A stretch of DNA of 64,000 bases, taken from the NCBI RefSeq assembly GCF_000372725.1, contig NW_005201412.1:66231-130230 (forward strand), in the 5' to 3' direction. Source of the DNA: Emiliania huxleyi CCMP1516 (taxonomy: Eukaryota > Haptophyta > Isochrysidales > Noelaerhabdaceae). Both the position numbers and the translations under genes were made by a program. Positions 30,200 to 41,520 of the stretch are shown here, piece after piece (positions within the stretch are counted from its first letter, which is position 1; each line of letters begins with the position of its first letter). The notes under the pieces are model-generated. The model ran no database searches. It was not told the DNA's origin and saw nothing but the letters and a program-made list of their open reading frames with translations.

Positions 30200-31409
30200 A
30201 TAGACCCTTTCGACAAAGATTTTGCCCTCCGCCCGCGATGGAGGCCTTTTTGAGCGTCCGTCGCCAGCTCGCTCCTGGCGGCCCGACTGTGGCCGGCGAT
30301 CCGCGAGAGTCGACTCCTGAGCGTGTTCCATGGTCCCGCGCCTGGATTCCGGCCCGGGAGGCTCTCGAGCGGCACACTGGTGACTCGCTGCTCGACGCTC
30401 TCGTTCAAGCGTCGACCGGACACAACGCCGCTCGTAGGCCGCCACGTCCAGGCTGGTCGGCATCTGAGTTGAGGCCTGGACCAAGCTGCATGAGCGCATC
30501 GGCTGTGGCCGCAGCAGGTCCACCAGACGGGCGTCAAAGCTTGCCGTCGGTGTGCTGTCGTGGGAGAGCCCGAGACAGCTGAGAGGAGCCGAGTGCATTG
30601 GCGAGCCAGGGGCGGCCTGGGTCACCAAGCGGTGGACCTTGCCCATTCTGAGCAGGGCTGTGCTTTGGTGGGGTTGTGCTTGAGCGTGTGTGAAGTGGGA
30701 GTGCGTGCCGGCGGCGTCTGTGAGCTCGTAATGCGCTTTAGCGGGCCGGACGACATTACTGTTAACAAACGCAGCAGCGCGATACCGACACACCTGAGAC
30801 GAGCGCCGCCAACGCGACGCACACACGGTCGATGCAGTATGAGCGCGGTCCGACTTGGCGGCGTGCCGTCCTCCAAGCGCGCGCCAGTCCCGTGCTCGGT
30901 GCGAGGAGTGCGCGTTGTAAAATGTCAGAGCTAGAGTCGCGGCGCAGAAAATTCTTTTTCTGGCGCTCCCAGTGCGTCGTCAGGGCAAGGGGCATGCGTG
31001 GCGGCGCGGGACGCGTGGCGGCGGCGGCGAGCAGCCGAGCCGCACCGTGAGCGGTGAGGCGGCCGGGCGAGGGCGCGGCGGGTGACGGGTCAAGGGAGCA
31101 GCCCACACCCGGCGTCGCTTTTTGAGCGACGCCTGTGGTACGCCTGCGCAGGGGCCGCAGGGCGGTCAGTTGTGGGGCGAGGCGGTGCCGGCCGCGGGCC
31201 GGGTGCAAGGCGCCGGCCTCGGCGCCGCCTCGGCGCGCCGCACGGGCGCGGCGAGCCTCTGAGCGGGAGCCGAAGGTTTGGTGTGGTGGCGGTGGTAGGT
31301 GGGGTGGTGGGGTGGTGGGACGGTGGGGTGGTTTGACTTTGCCGCAGAGGCCGTCCGTAGCTGTGAACAGCAAAAAGGGGGATCGTATTCTCTTTGTGCG
31401 AAACTCAGC
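30200..31409. other. Intergenic between the divergent helicase and PLGG1 genes
   Basis: Several long frames, both strands, with shadow-like composition. Probable promoters of both flanking genes. No other gene supported. Confidence 0.35.
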
Positions 31410-33116
31410 ATGATCACTCTCTTCCTGCTCGGCACAACGACGGCCCTCGTCGGCCCTCTTCATCGGCCGCCGCTGCTCGCTTCGCCTGGCCTCGCGCCGC
31501 GCGGCTGCTGCGTGCGTGCGTGTGCTGCGCCCGCCGAGCCCTCCCTCCTCCGGCGTGGCGCTTCGCTCGGCGGCATCGTGCTCGCCGACGCTCTGCTCAA
31601 GCGCGGCTTTGTGCGGCGCGGGGTAGCTTTCCCCTCGTCCCTCGCCGGGTCGGTGATGCTCTTTGCCAGCCTCTGCTCCCTGCGTGCAATCTCGCCGCCG
31701 CTCGCGCGCGGCGTCGCCCGCGCCGCCCGTCCGGGCTGCGCCATCATCGCAAAGTGGCTGCCGCTCTTCTTCGTCCCAAACCTCGTCCTCCTCCCGCTGG
31801 TCCTGCGCCTCGGCGCGGGAGACGCCGCCCGCCTCGCGCTCCTCATCGGCGGCGGCGCCGTCCTCTCTCTCCCCGCCTGCGGCTTCGCTGCCCGCACCGC
31901 ACTCGCCGCCAGCGAGTCGCTCCCCGAACGGCAGCGCCTCTCGGAGCGGCTGAATGTCGGCATGTACGAGCCGCCCGCCTCGGACCGTGTCGCGTCCGCC
32001 GCCGCCGCCGCCGCTGCCGAAGCCGCCTCTCCGGTGACCGGAGTCGGCCTCTTCGCCGACGGCGACGAGGGTGCCGACGCGAGCGAGGCGGTGGCTGCGG
32101 CGAACGCGCCGCCGCGGCCGCCGTTCGCGGCAGCGCTTCTGCCACGGCTGGCCTCGGCCGCGCTGGCGAGCGGCGCGGCGTCGGCGCTCGCTGCCCAAGG
32201 CCTCGGCGCCCCGGCCGCCGCGGAGTGGCTCCGCGACGCGTCTCTGCTGACGACGACCGCCGGCGGGTTTGTCGCCGGCTCCACCCTCGTCCCCAAGCGA
32301 GCTCAGAAGCTGCTCCACCCGCTGCTCACCTGCACGCTGTGCACGCACGCCGCCGTCGCGGCGCTCGCTCTCGCCACCGCCCAGCCCTTCTCCGTCCTCC
32401 TCCGCTCCTACCTCCTTCCCGGCGGCGCCCCGCTCGCTGCGCCGGGCAGCATCCGCCGCCGCGAAGAGGGCGACGGCGCCTCCCTCACAGTCCGATGGCG
32501 CGAACAGGCAACCTGCTGCTCGCGATGCTCGGACCGGCGACGCTCTCGTTTGGCTTCTCCATGTACGAGAAGCGCCGCCTCCTCGCCGCCTCGCTGCCAG
32601 CCGTCACCGCCGCCACCGCCGTCGCCGCCGCCGGAGGACTCTTCGGGTCGGCGGCGGCGGCGCGAGCGCTCGGGCTCGACGCGGCGCTGCGGGCGGCTGC
32701 GATCCCGAGGCAGGTGACGGCGCCGCTCGCCATTGCAATCTCCGGCTTGGTTGGCGCCGACCCGGGCATCGCTTGCACGATCGTCGTCCTCACCGGCCTT
32801 GCAGTCGCCAACTTTGGCCACAACCCGCTCGACGCTTCACGGCGGAGGTGCGAAGAGGCGCCGCTCAAGGAGGCACGTCGTGTGGGTAGGCCTCGCGCTG
32901 CTTGACGCGGTCGGCGTGACCGCGCCCGTGGCGCGCGGGCTGGCGATGGGCGCCGCGGGCCACGGCATCGGCACCGCTGCCACCGCCGCAGAGCCGGCCG
33001 CCTTCCCGTTCGCCGCGATCGCGATGGTCCTCAACGCGGTGGCGTCGACCGTGCTCGCCTCGATCCCGCCCGTCCGCAAGGCGCTGCTCTCCGCCGCCGG
33101 CCTGCCCGCCGCGTGA
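31410..33116 (+). CDS. PLGG1: Plastidal glycolate/glycerate translocator (LrgA-LrgB fusion)
   Basis: Three exons, 31410-32445, 32508-32816 and 32890-33116, give 523 residues. The leader MITLFLLGTTTALVGPLHRP looks like a signal peptide followed by a transit-type stretch, as expected for a secondary plastid. The LrgA-like part has helices around GVAFPSSLAGSVMLFASLCS and WLPLFFVPNLVLLPLVLRLG. An Ala/acidic linker follows, then the LrgB-like part with LAIAISGLVGADPGIACTIV, VANFGLALLDAVGVTAPVAR and GLAMGAAGHGIGTAATAAEP. The fused LrgA/LrgB order is that of plant PLGG1, which exchanges glycolate and glycerate in photorespiration. Both introns (62 and 73 bp) have GC donors, and splicing them restores family motifs exactly. 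Confidence 0.9.
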
Positions 33117-33418
33117 CGCCCTCCTGCGGTGCACGCGCCAGGCGCCGAGAGGGCGGAGGGCCGCTCCTGCGCGTCCCCTGGCCTCCCTCCGCCTCATTGT
33201 ATCGTACGAGAGTAACACAGAGAGCTAGAGTCTACAGGCGGAGAGTGTGACGCAAACCGCCTCTGGTCATGATCGACATGCGCATGTGACACATCGCGGC
33301 AGGAAGGAGTGTGTATGCATATGCCCCACCACAGTGCCAGTACGAGTGGTGCCCCACCACAGCGCCTGGAACAGCGGCGTGAACACACGCTCGCTCGCTT
33401 GGTCCGACAAGCTCAGTG

Positions 33419-34858
33419 ATGATGCTCTCGTCCCTGGCCCGCGCCACGCGCGCGCTGCCTGTTCGGCACGCTCGCGGACTGGCGGGTCGCGTCGAGAGCG
33501 TCACTGAGATTATCGGGTCTACGCCCATGGTCAGGCTGAGGCGGGTCGTCGGCGATGCGAAAGCTAAGGAGCGTCCACACCACTGCATATCCCTCACCGC
33601 CACCGCATCGCGGCACCCGTCCTTATCCGCCACCACATCGCGACCATCGGGCGCGCCTCGTCGCAGGTGTATCTCAAGCTCGAGATGCAGAACCCGGGCG
33701 GCTCGGTCAAGGCCTGGATCGCACTCTCGATGATCGAAGAGGCGGAGAAGCGCGGCGATATCGACCCGGCGCGCACCACCATTGTCGAGGCCACGTCTGG
33801 CAACACCGGCATCGGGCTGGCGATGGTGGCGGCCGCCAAGGGCTACAAGTGCATCATCGTGATGCCGCAGGTCCCGAGCATGTACGAGCGCTACATCCTC
33901 GTACGCAAGTTTGGGTGCGACGTGCACCTCACGTCGGTGATGCAGGACAACTTCCCGAAGACGATCGAGAACCTGATTGGGTACTCGACCGAGCTCGTCA
34001 AGAAGAACCCCGACTACTGGACCCCCTCGCAGTTCGACTCGGAAGACAACCCGCTCGCGCACCTGACTGGCACCGGCCCGGAGATCTGGGAGCAGACCGA
34101 CGGCGAGGTGGACTGCTTCGTGGCGGGCGCGGGGACGGGAGGCACGCTCAACGGGGCGGGCCAGTACCTCAAGTCGAAGAAGCCCTCGTGCCGTGTCGTC
34201 TGCGTCGAGCCCACCGAGGCGCGTGTGCTGGTCGGCGCGCCGGGAGGCATGCACGGCGTCGTCGGCATCGGGGCCAACCTGCAGCTGCCGCTCATCGAGA
34301 AGCTGGCGCCCGGCCAGGAGCCGACACAGATGACGCCATCGCCTACACCCCGTCCCCTCCTCATCTCCTTTCTCGCCCGGGCAGGAGTGGGCCGAGGGGC
34401 CGCGGGGCGCAATCGACGAGTTTGCGCACGCGTCGACGCCAGAGTCATGCGAGTGGGCCAACCGCGTCGCCGCGCAGGAGGGGTGCCGACTCACGGAGGA
34501 GGCGTGTAGGCTGGCCGGACGCTGCTCGGAGGCCTGCTTGTAGGAGGGCCTGCTGGTCGGCCCGTCGAGCGGCGCGGCGATCAAGGTTGGGGTCGACATC
34601 GCCCACCGGCCGGAGATGGCGGGCAAGACGGTCGTCGTGCTGCAGGCGAGCCGAGATGCCGCCGAGATGCTGCCGAGAGATGGCGAGACGAGCGTGGTGC
34701 TGCAGGCGTCGTCTGCGATCCGGTACGTGAGCCACCCGATGTGGGAGGGGCAGAAGGTCGAGGGCAAGGAGGCGCTCCCCATCCCGCCCGACCTCGAGAC
34801 GGAGCACCCGGTCTGCCGCTGGAGGTCGGAGGACTACGTGCCGCCGCCAAAGGACTGA
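33419..34858 (+). CDS. Cysteine synthase / O-acetylserine (thiol)-lyase
   Basis: A PLP-dependent enzyme making cysteine from O-acetylserine and sulfide. Exon 1 (33419-33562): a mitochondrial- or plastid-like leader, MMMLSSLARATRALPVRHAR, then VTEIIGSTPMVRLRRVVGD. Exon 2 (from 33667): VYLKLEMQNPGGSVKAWIAL with the Schiff-base Lys, VEATSGNTGIGLAMVAAAKG, and the phosphate-binding GAGTGGTLNGAGQYLK. Later exons: EWAEGPRGAIDEFAHASTPE and GLLVGPSSGAAIKVGVDIA, with the stop at 34856-34858. The usual SVKDR reads SVKAW here. Exons 2-3 and 3-4 join best with GA-AG introns (GCCAG|GAGCC to GGCAG|GAGTG; GCGCAG|GAGGG to TTGTAG|GAGGG), which is unusual. Confidence 0.88.
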
Positions 34859-35492
34859 AGCCGCCTGTCGGCGCAGTCGAGGGGGGCGCACGCGTTTGCA
34901 GAAGGGCGCGAGGCGGCATGCGCTGCGGCGGGCCTTGCTCACATCTCCTTCCGGTGCCGCGGCATCTGAGAGTACGGTCGTAGGGGGCGGCAGTGGGAGA
35001 GGAGGGCAAATGCCAAATCGCGCGGGCGACCGCATTCGGGAGAGTACGTGTTTGCTATATTAGCCTCCCGTCGGGGCCGGACTGCGCGGTGCACCATCGA
35101 TCGATCCCAGACAGGCCGAGGGCGAGACGTGGTTCACGCAGACCTCTGTGGGCTGCGTGGGGGGGCAGAGTGGGCTCTGTGACGCTGTGGGTGGGTATGC
35201 CATATGCGGCGTAGAAGAAAAGGAGCAGCAGACGGACGCCACAAGGGATTTTCAGTGTATGTAGCTCTTACGAACATACCCGTAGGTGAACTGCTGACAG
35301 GGTTTGCGATGAGGAGCGATCCGAACGTGGTATTCGATTTTCAGGAGGAAAGTGTGCGAACTTGGCGCAGGATCCAGGAACTTGGCACATATCCTTGGTT
35401 TTTGATTTCTACCGCAGCGAATACATGTATGTTGTATGTTCACCTGAGCGGAGGCCAATTGATCCAATTGATTCGCGAGGCTCTGGCAAAAA
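34859..35492. other. Intergenic, no gene firmly supported
   Basis: Includes GGATTTTCAGTGTATGTAGC near 35247, a word also seen at 63304-63320 near a MITE. One long frame (35204-35776) is probably fortuitous in its first part. Confidence 0.3.
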
Positions 35493-35831
35493 GTGGGTAC
35501 TGCGTTGGCAACGTGCTTTTGTCCAAGCCTTCAGCTGGTGCCAAAACGTATAATTGTCCGCGACCAAATACCTCGACCAAAATACCCTGGTACGCGGTGG
35601 GTAGAAATGGCTTGCTTGCAAGAATGGGATGCCGACAGGCGTCAGGCGGCGCATGCCGAGAAGTCGCTTGCCGTGCGGGAGCTCGTGCACCTCTCCCTGC
35701 GCGCGAAGTCCACGGGCGTCGTCGCGGAGCTTCATCTCGACACGGCACTGGTTGCTCCGAGCGGCAGCGGAGCTGATCACGAGCGACAAATTCGCGGGGA
35801 TGCCCGGCAACAGATTGGCGTGGCGTCCTAA
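35493..35831 (+). CDS. Small hypothetical frame
   Basis: The best part is 35605-35831: ACLQEWDADRRQAAHAEKSL, then AVRELVHLSLRAKSTGVVAE and LHLDTALVAPSGSGADHERQ. Composition is protein-like and differs from shadow frames. Start and any upstream exon are unclear. Family not recognised. Confidence 0.35.
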   Translation: MGTALATCFCPSLQLVPKRIIVRDQIPRPKYPGTRWVEMACLQEWDADRRQAAHAEKSLAVRELVHLSLRAKSTGVVAELHLDTALVAPSGSGADHERQIRGDARQQIGVAS

Positions 35832-36289
35832 ACAACGCGACCGACGAGCATGCTCAACTGCTGCGCGACCGCACTCTGCGACCCCGACTTTTGTATGCGC
35901 TTTGCCATTCGCCGCCGCATTGGCTCAGGGGGCACAGTCCGCTTGCAGTGGCTCTTCCGCACGAAGCGTTGTTGCCGCCTATAGAGGAAGTACAAAAGAG
36001 AGTAAAAGTACGTACGTACAAAAGACTGAAACCCCCAGGTTAGGGCCCTTAGGGGGTTCTCCCAGTAAGCTATAAAAGTACGTACATGTACTTGGTGCGT
36101 GCAGCCCTCCAAATTCGGATCCGGAGCGTAGCGGAGTGGGCCCCGAGTTTGAAAAAGGGCGACGGACGCTTGCGTCCTAGCTCCAACAACGCCTGCCTCC
36201 CCGGCGCAGAGGGGCCCCCGGAGGGATGCACAACCGCTCCACGCCACGCCGCTCGCGGCGGTCCTATTCCCAGCTCCGCTGAGGGCCAA

Positions 36290-36690
36290 CACGTTATAAA
36301 AGAAAGAAAACAGACAGCGCAAGGGAGGGATGGGAGGACGGCACGCCGCCACCACACAGGGATTTTAATTAAGGAGAGAGGAGTGTAGTGCTAGCCGTCG
36401 CCCACCCTAACCCTTGGTCGTCTGCCTCTTTCTATCTCCCTTCGCAGTCTTCCCTCGCCGATTCTCGCTGCAACCTTCATGCCACCTCGCGGTCGTCCCA
36501 CTCTCGTCGTTCTCCCTCCTGTCGCTTCCTCCTCTGTCGCGTCGCTCTCGTCTGCCTCGTCCTGCGCCGCCGCCGCCGCCTGCCGATCCCTTGCGCTCGC
36601 GGCTTCTCCAGCCTTTCGGCGCAACTCTGCCCTGCTCGCGGCATATTTTGGCCCCTCGAGTTTATCGAGCTCTCCGCGCGCACGTTTTTT
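36290..36690 (+). repeat. Dispersed repeat R1 (second copy)
   Basis: Same order of blocks as 2130-2500: AAGAAAGAAAACAGACAGCG, GGATTTTAATTAAGGAGAG, then CTCGCTGCAACCTTCATGCC. It ends just upstream of the GNAT start codon, so the repeat supplies part of that gene's leader or promoter. Confidence 0.6.
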
Positions 36691-36729
36691 TCTGTCCCGG
36701 AGTGAATTCTTTTTGGTCTGTGCAGAAAT

Positions 36730-37794
36730 ATGCAAGTCCTCGCTCTTTCCCTCCTCCTCTCCTGCTCAGCTTACGTGACACCGAGCCGCATTGTATGCTG
36801 TCTCCCGGCCGCCGTACCACGGGCCGCAGGTATTGTTAGCTCGCTCACGGCGTTTGAGCGCCCTTTTGGCGGCAAGGTGCTGACGCCACCTACTACAGCC
36901 GCGCAGAATGTTGCCGTCTCGCTTCGGCGCGCAAAGCCGTCAGACGCCGTAGCGATCGCCACGATATGCACCGACTCCTTCTACGGAGAGCACGAACTCA
37001 AGGACGGTCCGATCAAATTCAGCCAGCGGGCTGCGGTATGGAGTAAGGTCTACCTCGCAGTCTCGCGCCGGCTACAATTTGAGGGGCAGCGCGAATGCCG
37101 GCTGGTGGTGGCGAGCGACGCGCGTGGCGGGCCGCTGATCGGTTGCGTCGACCTCGCGGTGCATCTCTTCAACACGCAGGCGGCTGCCCGAAGCTCGCGA
37201 GCGTTGTCTTCAAGAGAGACCCCTGCGCCCGACGCCTGTGAGGCCGACCCTGTATCGCCCAAGCCGCGTTGCCGCCTGGTGCCCCGCTCGCAGGAGCGCC
37301 GGTTCGAGCTTACACGTGACGAGATGCCGTCCGGAGGAAGGCATGCCTGGCGGTGAGACTAGCCGAGACCGAGACTTGCAGACGAGACTTGCAAACGAGA
37401 CTAGCCCAGAGGCGTCTTGCGGTGGCGTCTGCTGCTGCTGCTAGAGAGGGCCAGCCGCGTGCTGTCGCCTCACAGCCACGCCCCGAGCACAGGCCGTACG
37501 TCGCCTCTCTGGCAGTGGATCGGGCCTACCGGCGGAGGGGCGTGGCGCGCTGCCTCGTCGGCGAGGCGGAGCGAGTCGCTCGCAGCTGGGGCCACGGGGA
37601 GGTGCTGCTGGAGGCGCCTTCCTAGACACTTCCTAGACACTTCCTCGACACTTCCTCGAGGCACGGGGAGGTGCTGCTGGAGGCGCCTTCCTAGACACTT
37701 CCTAGACACTTCCTAGACACTTCCTCGAGGCACGGGGAGGTGCTGCTAGAGGCGCCACCGGAGGGAGAGAGGGGGAGAGCGACCGCGCCTCTCC

Positions 37795-37883
<89 letters not shown>

Positions 37884-38148
37884 CCTCTCTGCCCCAACCC
37901 TCTGTCCCTCCCGACCCGCCTCAGGTGTCCGCGCAGAACGAGCCGGCGCTCGCCTTTTACCGGCGAGAGGGGTGCGGCGCGCAGCACAGCCGGCCGTCGG
38001 GGGCTGAAGGTCGTTCGAGGCTCGGTGTTTGAATAGGTACCGCGTGGTGCGGTCGGACGTGGCCGGCACCGGCGCGGAGGAAGTGGACACCTCCGGTTCG
38101 CGCGCCCCCTCTCCCTCTTCTGGCGCTCCCGTGCCGTGGCTCCGCTGA
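36730..38148 (+). CDS. GNAT-family N-acetyltransferase with organelle-type leader
   Basis: Four exons keep frame: 36730-37175, 37493-37613, 37925-37971 and 38037-38148, for 241 residues. The leader [20 protein letters not shown] is signal-like, with a transit-type follow-on. GNAT core: [40 protein letters not shown], then the acetyl-CoA-binding motif [21 protein letters not shown], and motif [21 protein letters not shown]. This resembles plant plastid GNATs, which acetylate protein N-termini or lysines. Donors: GC (AACAC|GCAG), GC (TGGAG|GCGC), GT. Intron 2 holds two extra copies of the end of exon 2 plus a long CT tract. The first intron is 317 bp and may hide another small exon. Confidence 0.82.
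37600..37750 (+). repeat. Minisatellite duplicating the end of GNAT exon 2
   Basis: CACGGGGAGGTGCTGCTGGA recurs three times (37592, 37660, 37731; one base changed in the last), each followed by GGCGCC. The first two are followed by runs of CTAGACACTTC. The first copy is the real exon end; the other two lie in the intron. Confidence 0.85.
37799..37880. repeat. (CT)n microsatellite
   Basis: About 40 uninterrupted CT units within GNAT intron 2. It could serve as a long polypyrimidine tract for the acceptor at 37924. Confidence 0.95.
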
Positions 38149-38149
38149 C

Positions 38150-38900
38150 GCGAGTCTCGCCGCCGCAGGCTTGTGGTGGTCTTTCTATCAGATGCCGAAG
38201 TATATCCTACGCAAGCGGCTCTTCCCGGGCCGCGGCGCGCCGCGCACAGACTGAGAGGGCGGACGTCATGTCAATGTATTTCGCGCGAGTGAAATGTGTT
38301 ACCGCTCTCTCCACTCATCGCGGACCACTAGAATGTGTTATGCGCCGCCCCGGCCCGGTTGTATATTTCCCTATCCTTTTAATGTGTCTAGATATTTGAT
38401 ATGGAGCCGTAAAACTGCTGAGAAAGTGAGATTCCAGAGAGCAGAGTCTTACAGAGGTCAGAGCCGACGCGCCCGCTTCTCCCCAGTTCCACCCCGGTCC
38501 CCCCACTGGCACTGCGCACTGGCGGGCTCTCCCCGCTGCGAGGCCTGCGACGCTAGCCCGCGCTCGAGACAAACTGCTCACGAAAAGTCCCCGCGCCCCA
38601 CGGAGAGCACACAGTCCACACAGAGACATGCTGAAGACGAGTGCACACAGACTCGCGCGCTCTCGCAGCGAGAGACGGAACGAGAGACCAGAGACCAGAG
38701 ACCGAAGAGGTAATGAACGAAGTCGTCGAAAACAGCACTCCTCGCCGCGTGGACCGCGCAAAACGGCGAAGAGCGCTCCACGGCCGGCCGTGGTGTGCGG
38801 GGCGGCGGCGCTGGGCAGCGGAGCCCTTCAGATCTGTTCTCGCAAGAGACTCTCGCCGCCTCGCAACGGCTGCTGCGAGCTCCCTCTTCCCTCTCATGCC
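38150..38900. other. Intergenic, no gene seen
   Basis: Contains GAGACCAGAGACCAGAGACC and other short direct repeats. No protein-like frame. Confidence 0.35.
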
Positions 38901-38915
38901 AGCTGCACCTGCACA

Positions 38916-40638
38916 TCAACGCACCGGCCGTCCTGATCCCTCACGCCCGCAACCAGCCTCACCTTCTTGCCGGCGGCAAAGGGGGCCCACTTGCGGCGGG
39001 ACGGTGCGATCGGCGCCGTCGCGGGACTGCAGCGAGAGCACGTGCTGCGTCGTGGCCGCCCACAGCGCTCCCATGAAGAGCCGCGACATGCTCGGTGCGC
39101 CGCCCGGCGTTGCCGCGGCTCCTGCCACGGCGGCGAGGCGGACGCCGCCGCCGCCACCAGCGCGCCGCGCCACCAGCTGGCCGAGCTGCGGAGCCGAGAG
39201 CCGGCGGTGGGGATCCGCGCGCAGCGCCGCCCGGCCCAGCTGACGCTGCTCGGGGCGGGGCTGCGTCCTCGGCTCGTCAGAGGGCGGCTCCGCACGGCGC
39301 GAGGGGCTGTCGTCGAGGCTCAAGCCGCTGGTGTCGGCCTCCTCTCCTTCGAACCCAGCCCCAAAGTCCGCGCCCCCTCCCGCCTCGCAGCCCGCCTCAG
39401 ACCCCCCGTCGTCGGCGTCCATCTCGTCGCCGGCGCCCTCGCACGGAGCACCGGAGGGCCACGCAGAGTGCCGCGAGTTGTCTTTCCAGCTCTGCCGATC
39501 GCGCGCGCGCGCCCGAAGATCGCTGTGCGTCTCCCCGCCATCCATGGACAGCATCGTGGAGAAGGACTCGCGCGCTTTGAAGTCGATCGCGCCCGGCGGA
39601 AGCTCGTACGAGAAGCCCGACTGCTGCTCAAACACCAGCCCGTGCACGCGCGACTGCCGCTTGTCGCGACCAAAGTGCGGTGCGTCGACATTGGACTCCC
39701 AGCTCTTGCGGCGGTGAGACCTCGAGCTGGCTCCTGCACGCGCGCCCTGCGGCCCGCCGGGGCCGTCCCGCCAGTGCTCGGCCAGGATCTCGACCAGCGG
39801 CGGCGGCTCCCGCGCGTGCCACCCGAGGGTCTGCAGGTGTGCCCCGCCGGATGGCGCTGGGTCGGCGTCGGCCAGCTCGGCCGCCAGCTGGCTCTCGCTC
39901 GTGAAACGTGAGCCGCGTGGCGGCGAAACGTGAGCCGCGTGGCGGTCCGGCCTCTTCAAAGTCGTCGTCGTCGGACGAGGACAGGAGGACGAGCCCGCGC
40001 CGCGGTCGGGCCTTGTCGCGGTGGCGTTGCAGTTTGAGCCGCGGCTCGTTCTCCTCCTCGTCGGAGGATGGCGGCGCGAGGGCTTGCTCCACGCCCGGCC
40101 GAGAAGGCCCCGCTCCTAGGGCCCCGCTGCCGCGGTGTCGTCCTCAAAGGCGGCGGCGCTGCCTGGATGCGGCCCGGCCTCATCGACGTGCATCGCGTCG
40201 GGAGCAGCGCCGCCCAAGTGCGGTGAAGAGGAGGCGGCGCCCGGAAGAGGAGGGGCCGGCGGTGGCTCGCAGCTGAACGGATGCGCCTCCCCGTACTCGC
40301 CCTCGGTGGCACCGCCCCACGGCTTAGGCGCCGGAGCCAAGCTGTCCCCGGGCGACAGCTCGAGTGGCGGAAGTAGCGACCACCAGCCAAACTCGGTGAG
40401 CGCCCGGCCACGGGGGGAATCGCCTGTGGGCGCAGCTCCCGTCGGCAAGGAACGCGTCCGGGGCGAGCCATGGCGGCCCGGGAGCCATGGAGACGGGCGC
40501 CGCCGGCACGGTCCGCCGAGCCTTGCGCGAGGACGGCTTTGGGCGAGGCTGCCACGGAGGGGCGAGCGAGCTCAGATCCACCGCGACGGGGACAGCGCCC
40601 TCCGCGCCGCCGTGCCAGCCGGCTGCGACGCGCGCCAT
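38916..40638 (-). CDS. Hypothetical acidic, probably nuclear protein
   Basis: Multi-exon, minus. ATG at 40638 (MARVAAGWHGGAEGAVPVAV), then DLSSLAPPWQPRPKPSSRKA. A second exon reads ALTEFGWWSLLPPLELSPGD, then GEYGEAHPFSCEPPPAPP. The next carries the acidic SSDEEENEPRLKLQRHRDKA and LSSSDDDDFEEAGPPRG. Then TSESQLAAELADADPAPSGG, LVEILAEHWRDG, SRVHGLVFEQQSGFSYELPP and GAIDFKARESFSTMLSMDGG. A 22-bp direct repeat (CGTGAGCCGCGTGGCGG, 39902-39940) disturbs one junction. Several Ser/Asp clusters look like CK2 sites. I do not recognise a domain. The 3' end is approximate. Confidence 0.5.
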
Positions 40639-40639
40639 C

Positions 40640-41520
40640 GCCTCGCCGAGCCGTTGGGCGCGCGCAGACTGGCGCGGACTGGCACACACACCGGCACACA
40701 CACAAAAGCTTTCCGGCGTGCGAGCCGGTCGCTGTGAGAGAGCAGAGAGAGTTGTTTCTGTGAAATTCTTTCTTCCAGAGAGGCGATGCTTTCAGAGAGG
40801 CGATGGCGACAGGTCTCACTCTCAGATGATGGGAGCAGGGAGGGGATGGCGGATGGGAGGACCCCAAGAACAAAACGCACTCTGTCACATGACAAGCGAT
40901 CCCACGACGGCGTCGGTGTGGGAATCATGAAGGGTAGAGGGGCGCGACCGCGCACCCGCGCAACTAGGCGACACAAGGCAGGTTAGGTTAGGTAGGAAGG
41001 TGAAGAACAGTCAGGCCCGGACTGGACACCAGCGCGGTATGGGTGGACGCGAGGCAGAAGATGACGACACGCGCGAGCGCGACACACAGACGACACACAC
41101 ACACACAAGACACTCAGCACAGGCACCCCACCACTGTGGTCGAGCGTAAGATGACATCTGCCGCTCGCTGGTTCTTGACCCAAAAAGAGAAAGCGGATAG
41201 CAAACCAGAACACAACACATTCTCTCACATTACAAGGGACACTCTGAGCGATACAGTGAGGAGTTCAGGCTTGGGCAAAAGATAAATAAATTCACAGGGG
41301 ACAGCAGCGCGACGTTCAGACACCGCAAAAAACCCACCCGGGCCCACAGACAGACAGCTGCCAGGGCTCGGAGAACGACAGAGATCTCTCAGCTAGCGAG
41401 AGTGCGAGGAGGCCGAGGACAGGGCAACGCCGACCACGCTACAACTGTAGCGCGACACGCTCGGGCAGGCAGGCGCTCACGCCGCCGTTCACGGTCGGTC
41501 CTTTGAAAGGAAGGACGCGC
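40640..41520. other. Intergenic, no gene seen
   Basis: A short CA tract near 41095, TTAGGTTAGG near 40982 and otherwise unremarkable sequence between the hypothetical gene and the inverted-repeat element. Confidence 0.35.

Noticed and set aside
31394-32905. 503-codon alternative frame over PLGG1
   Set aside because: Arg/Ala shadow in its first half; only the short part encoding PLGG1 exon 2 is real.
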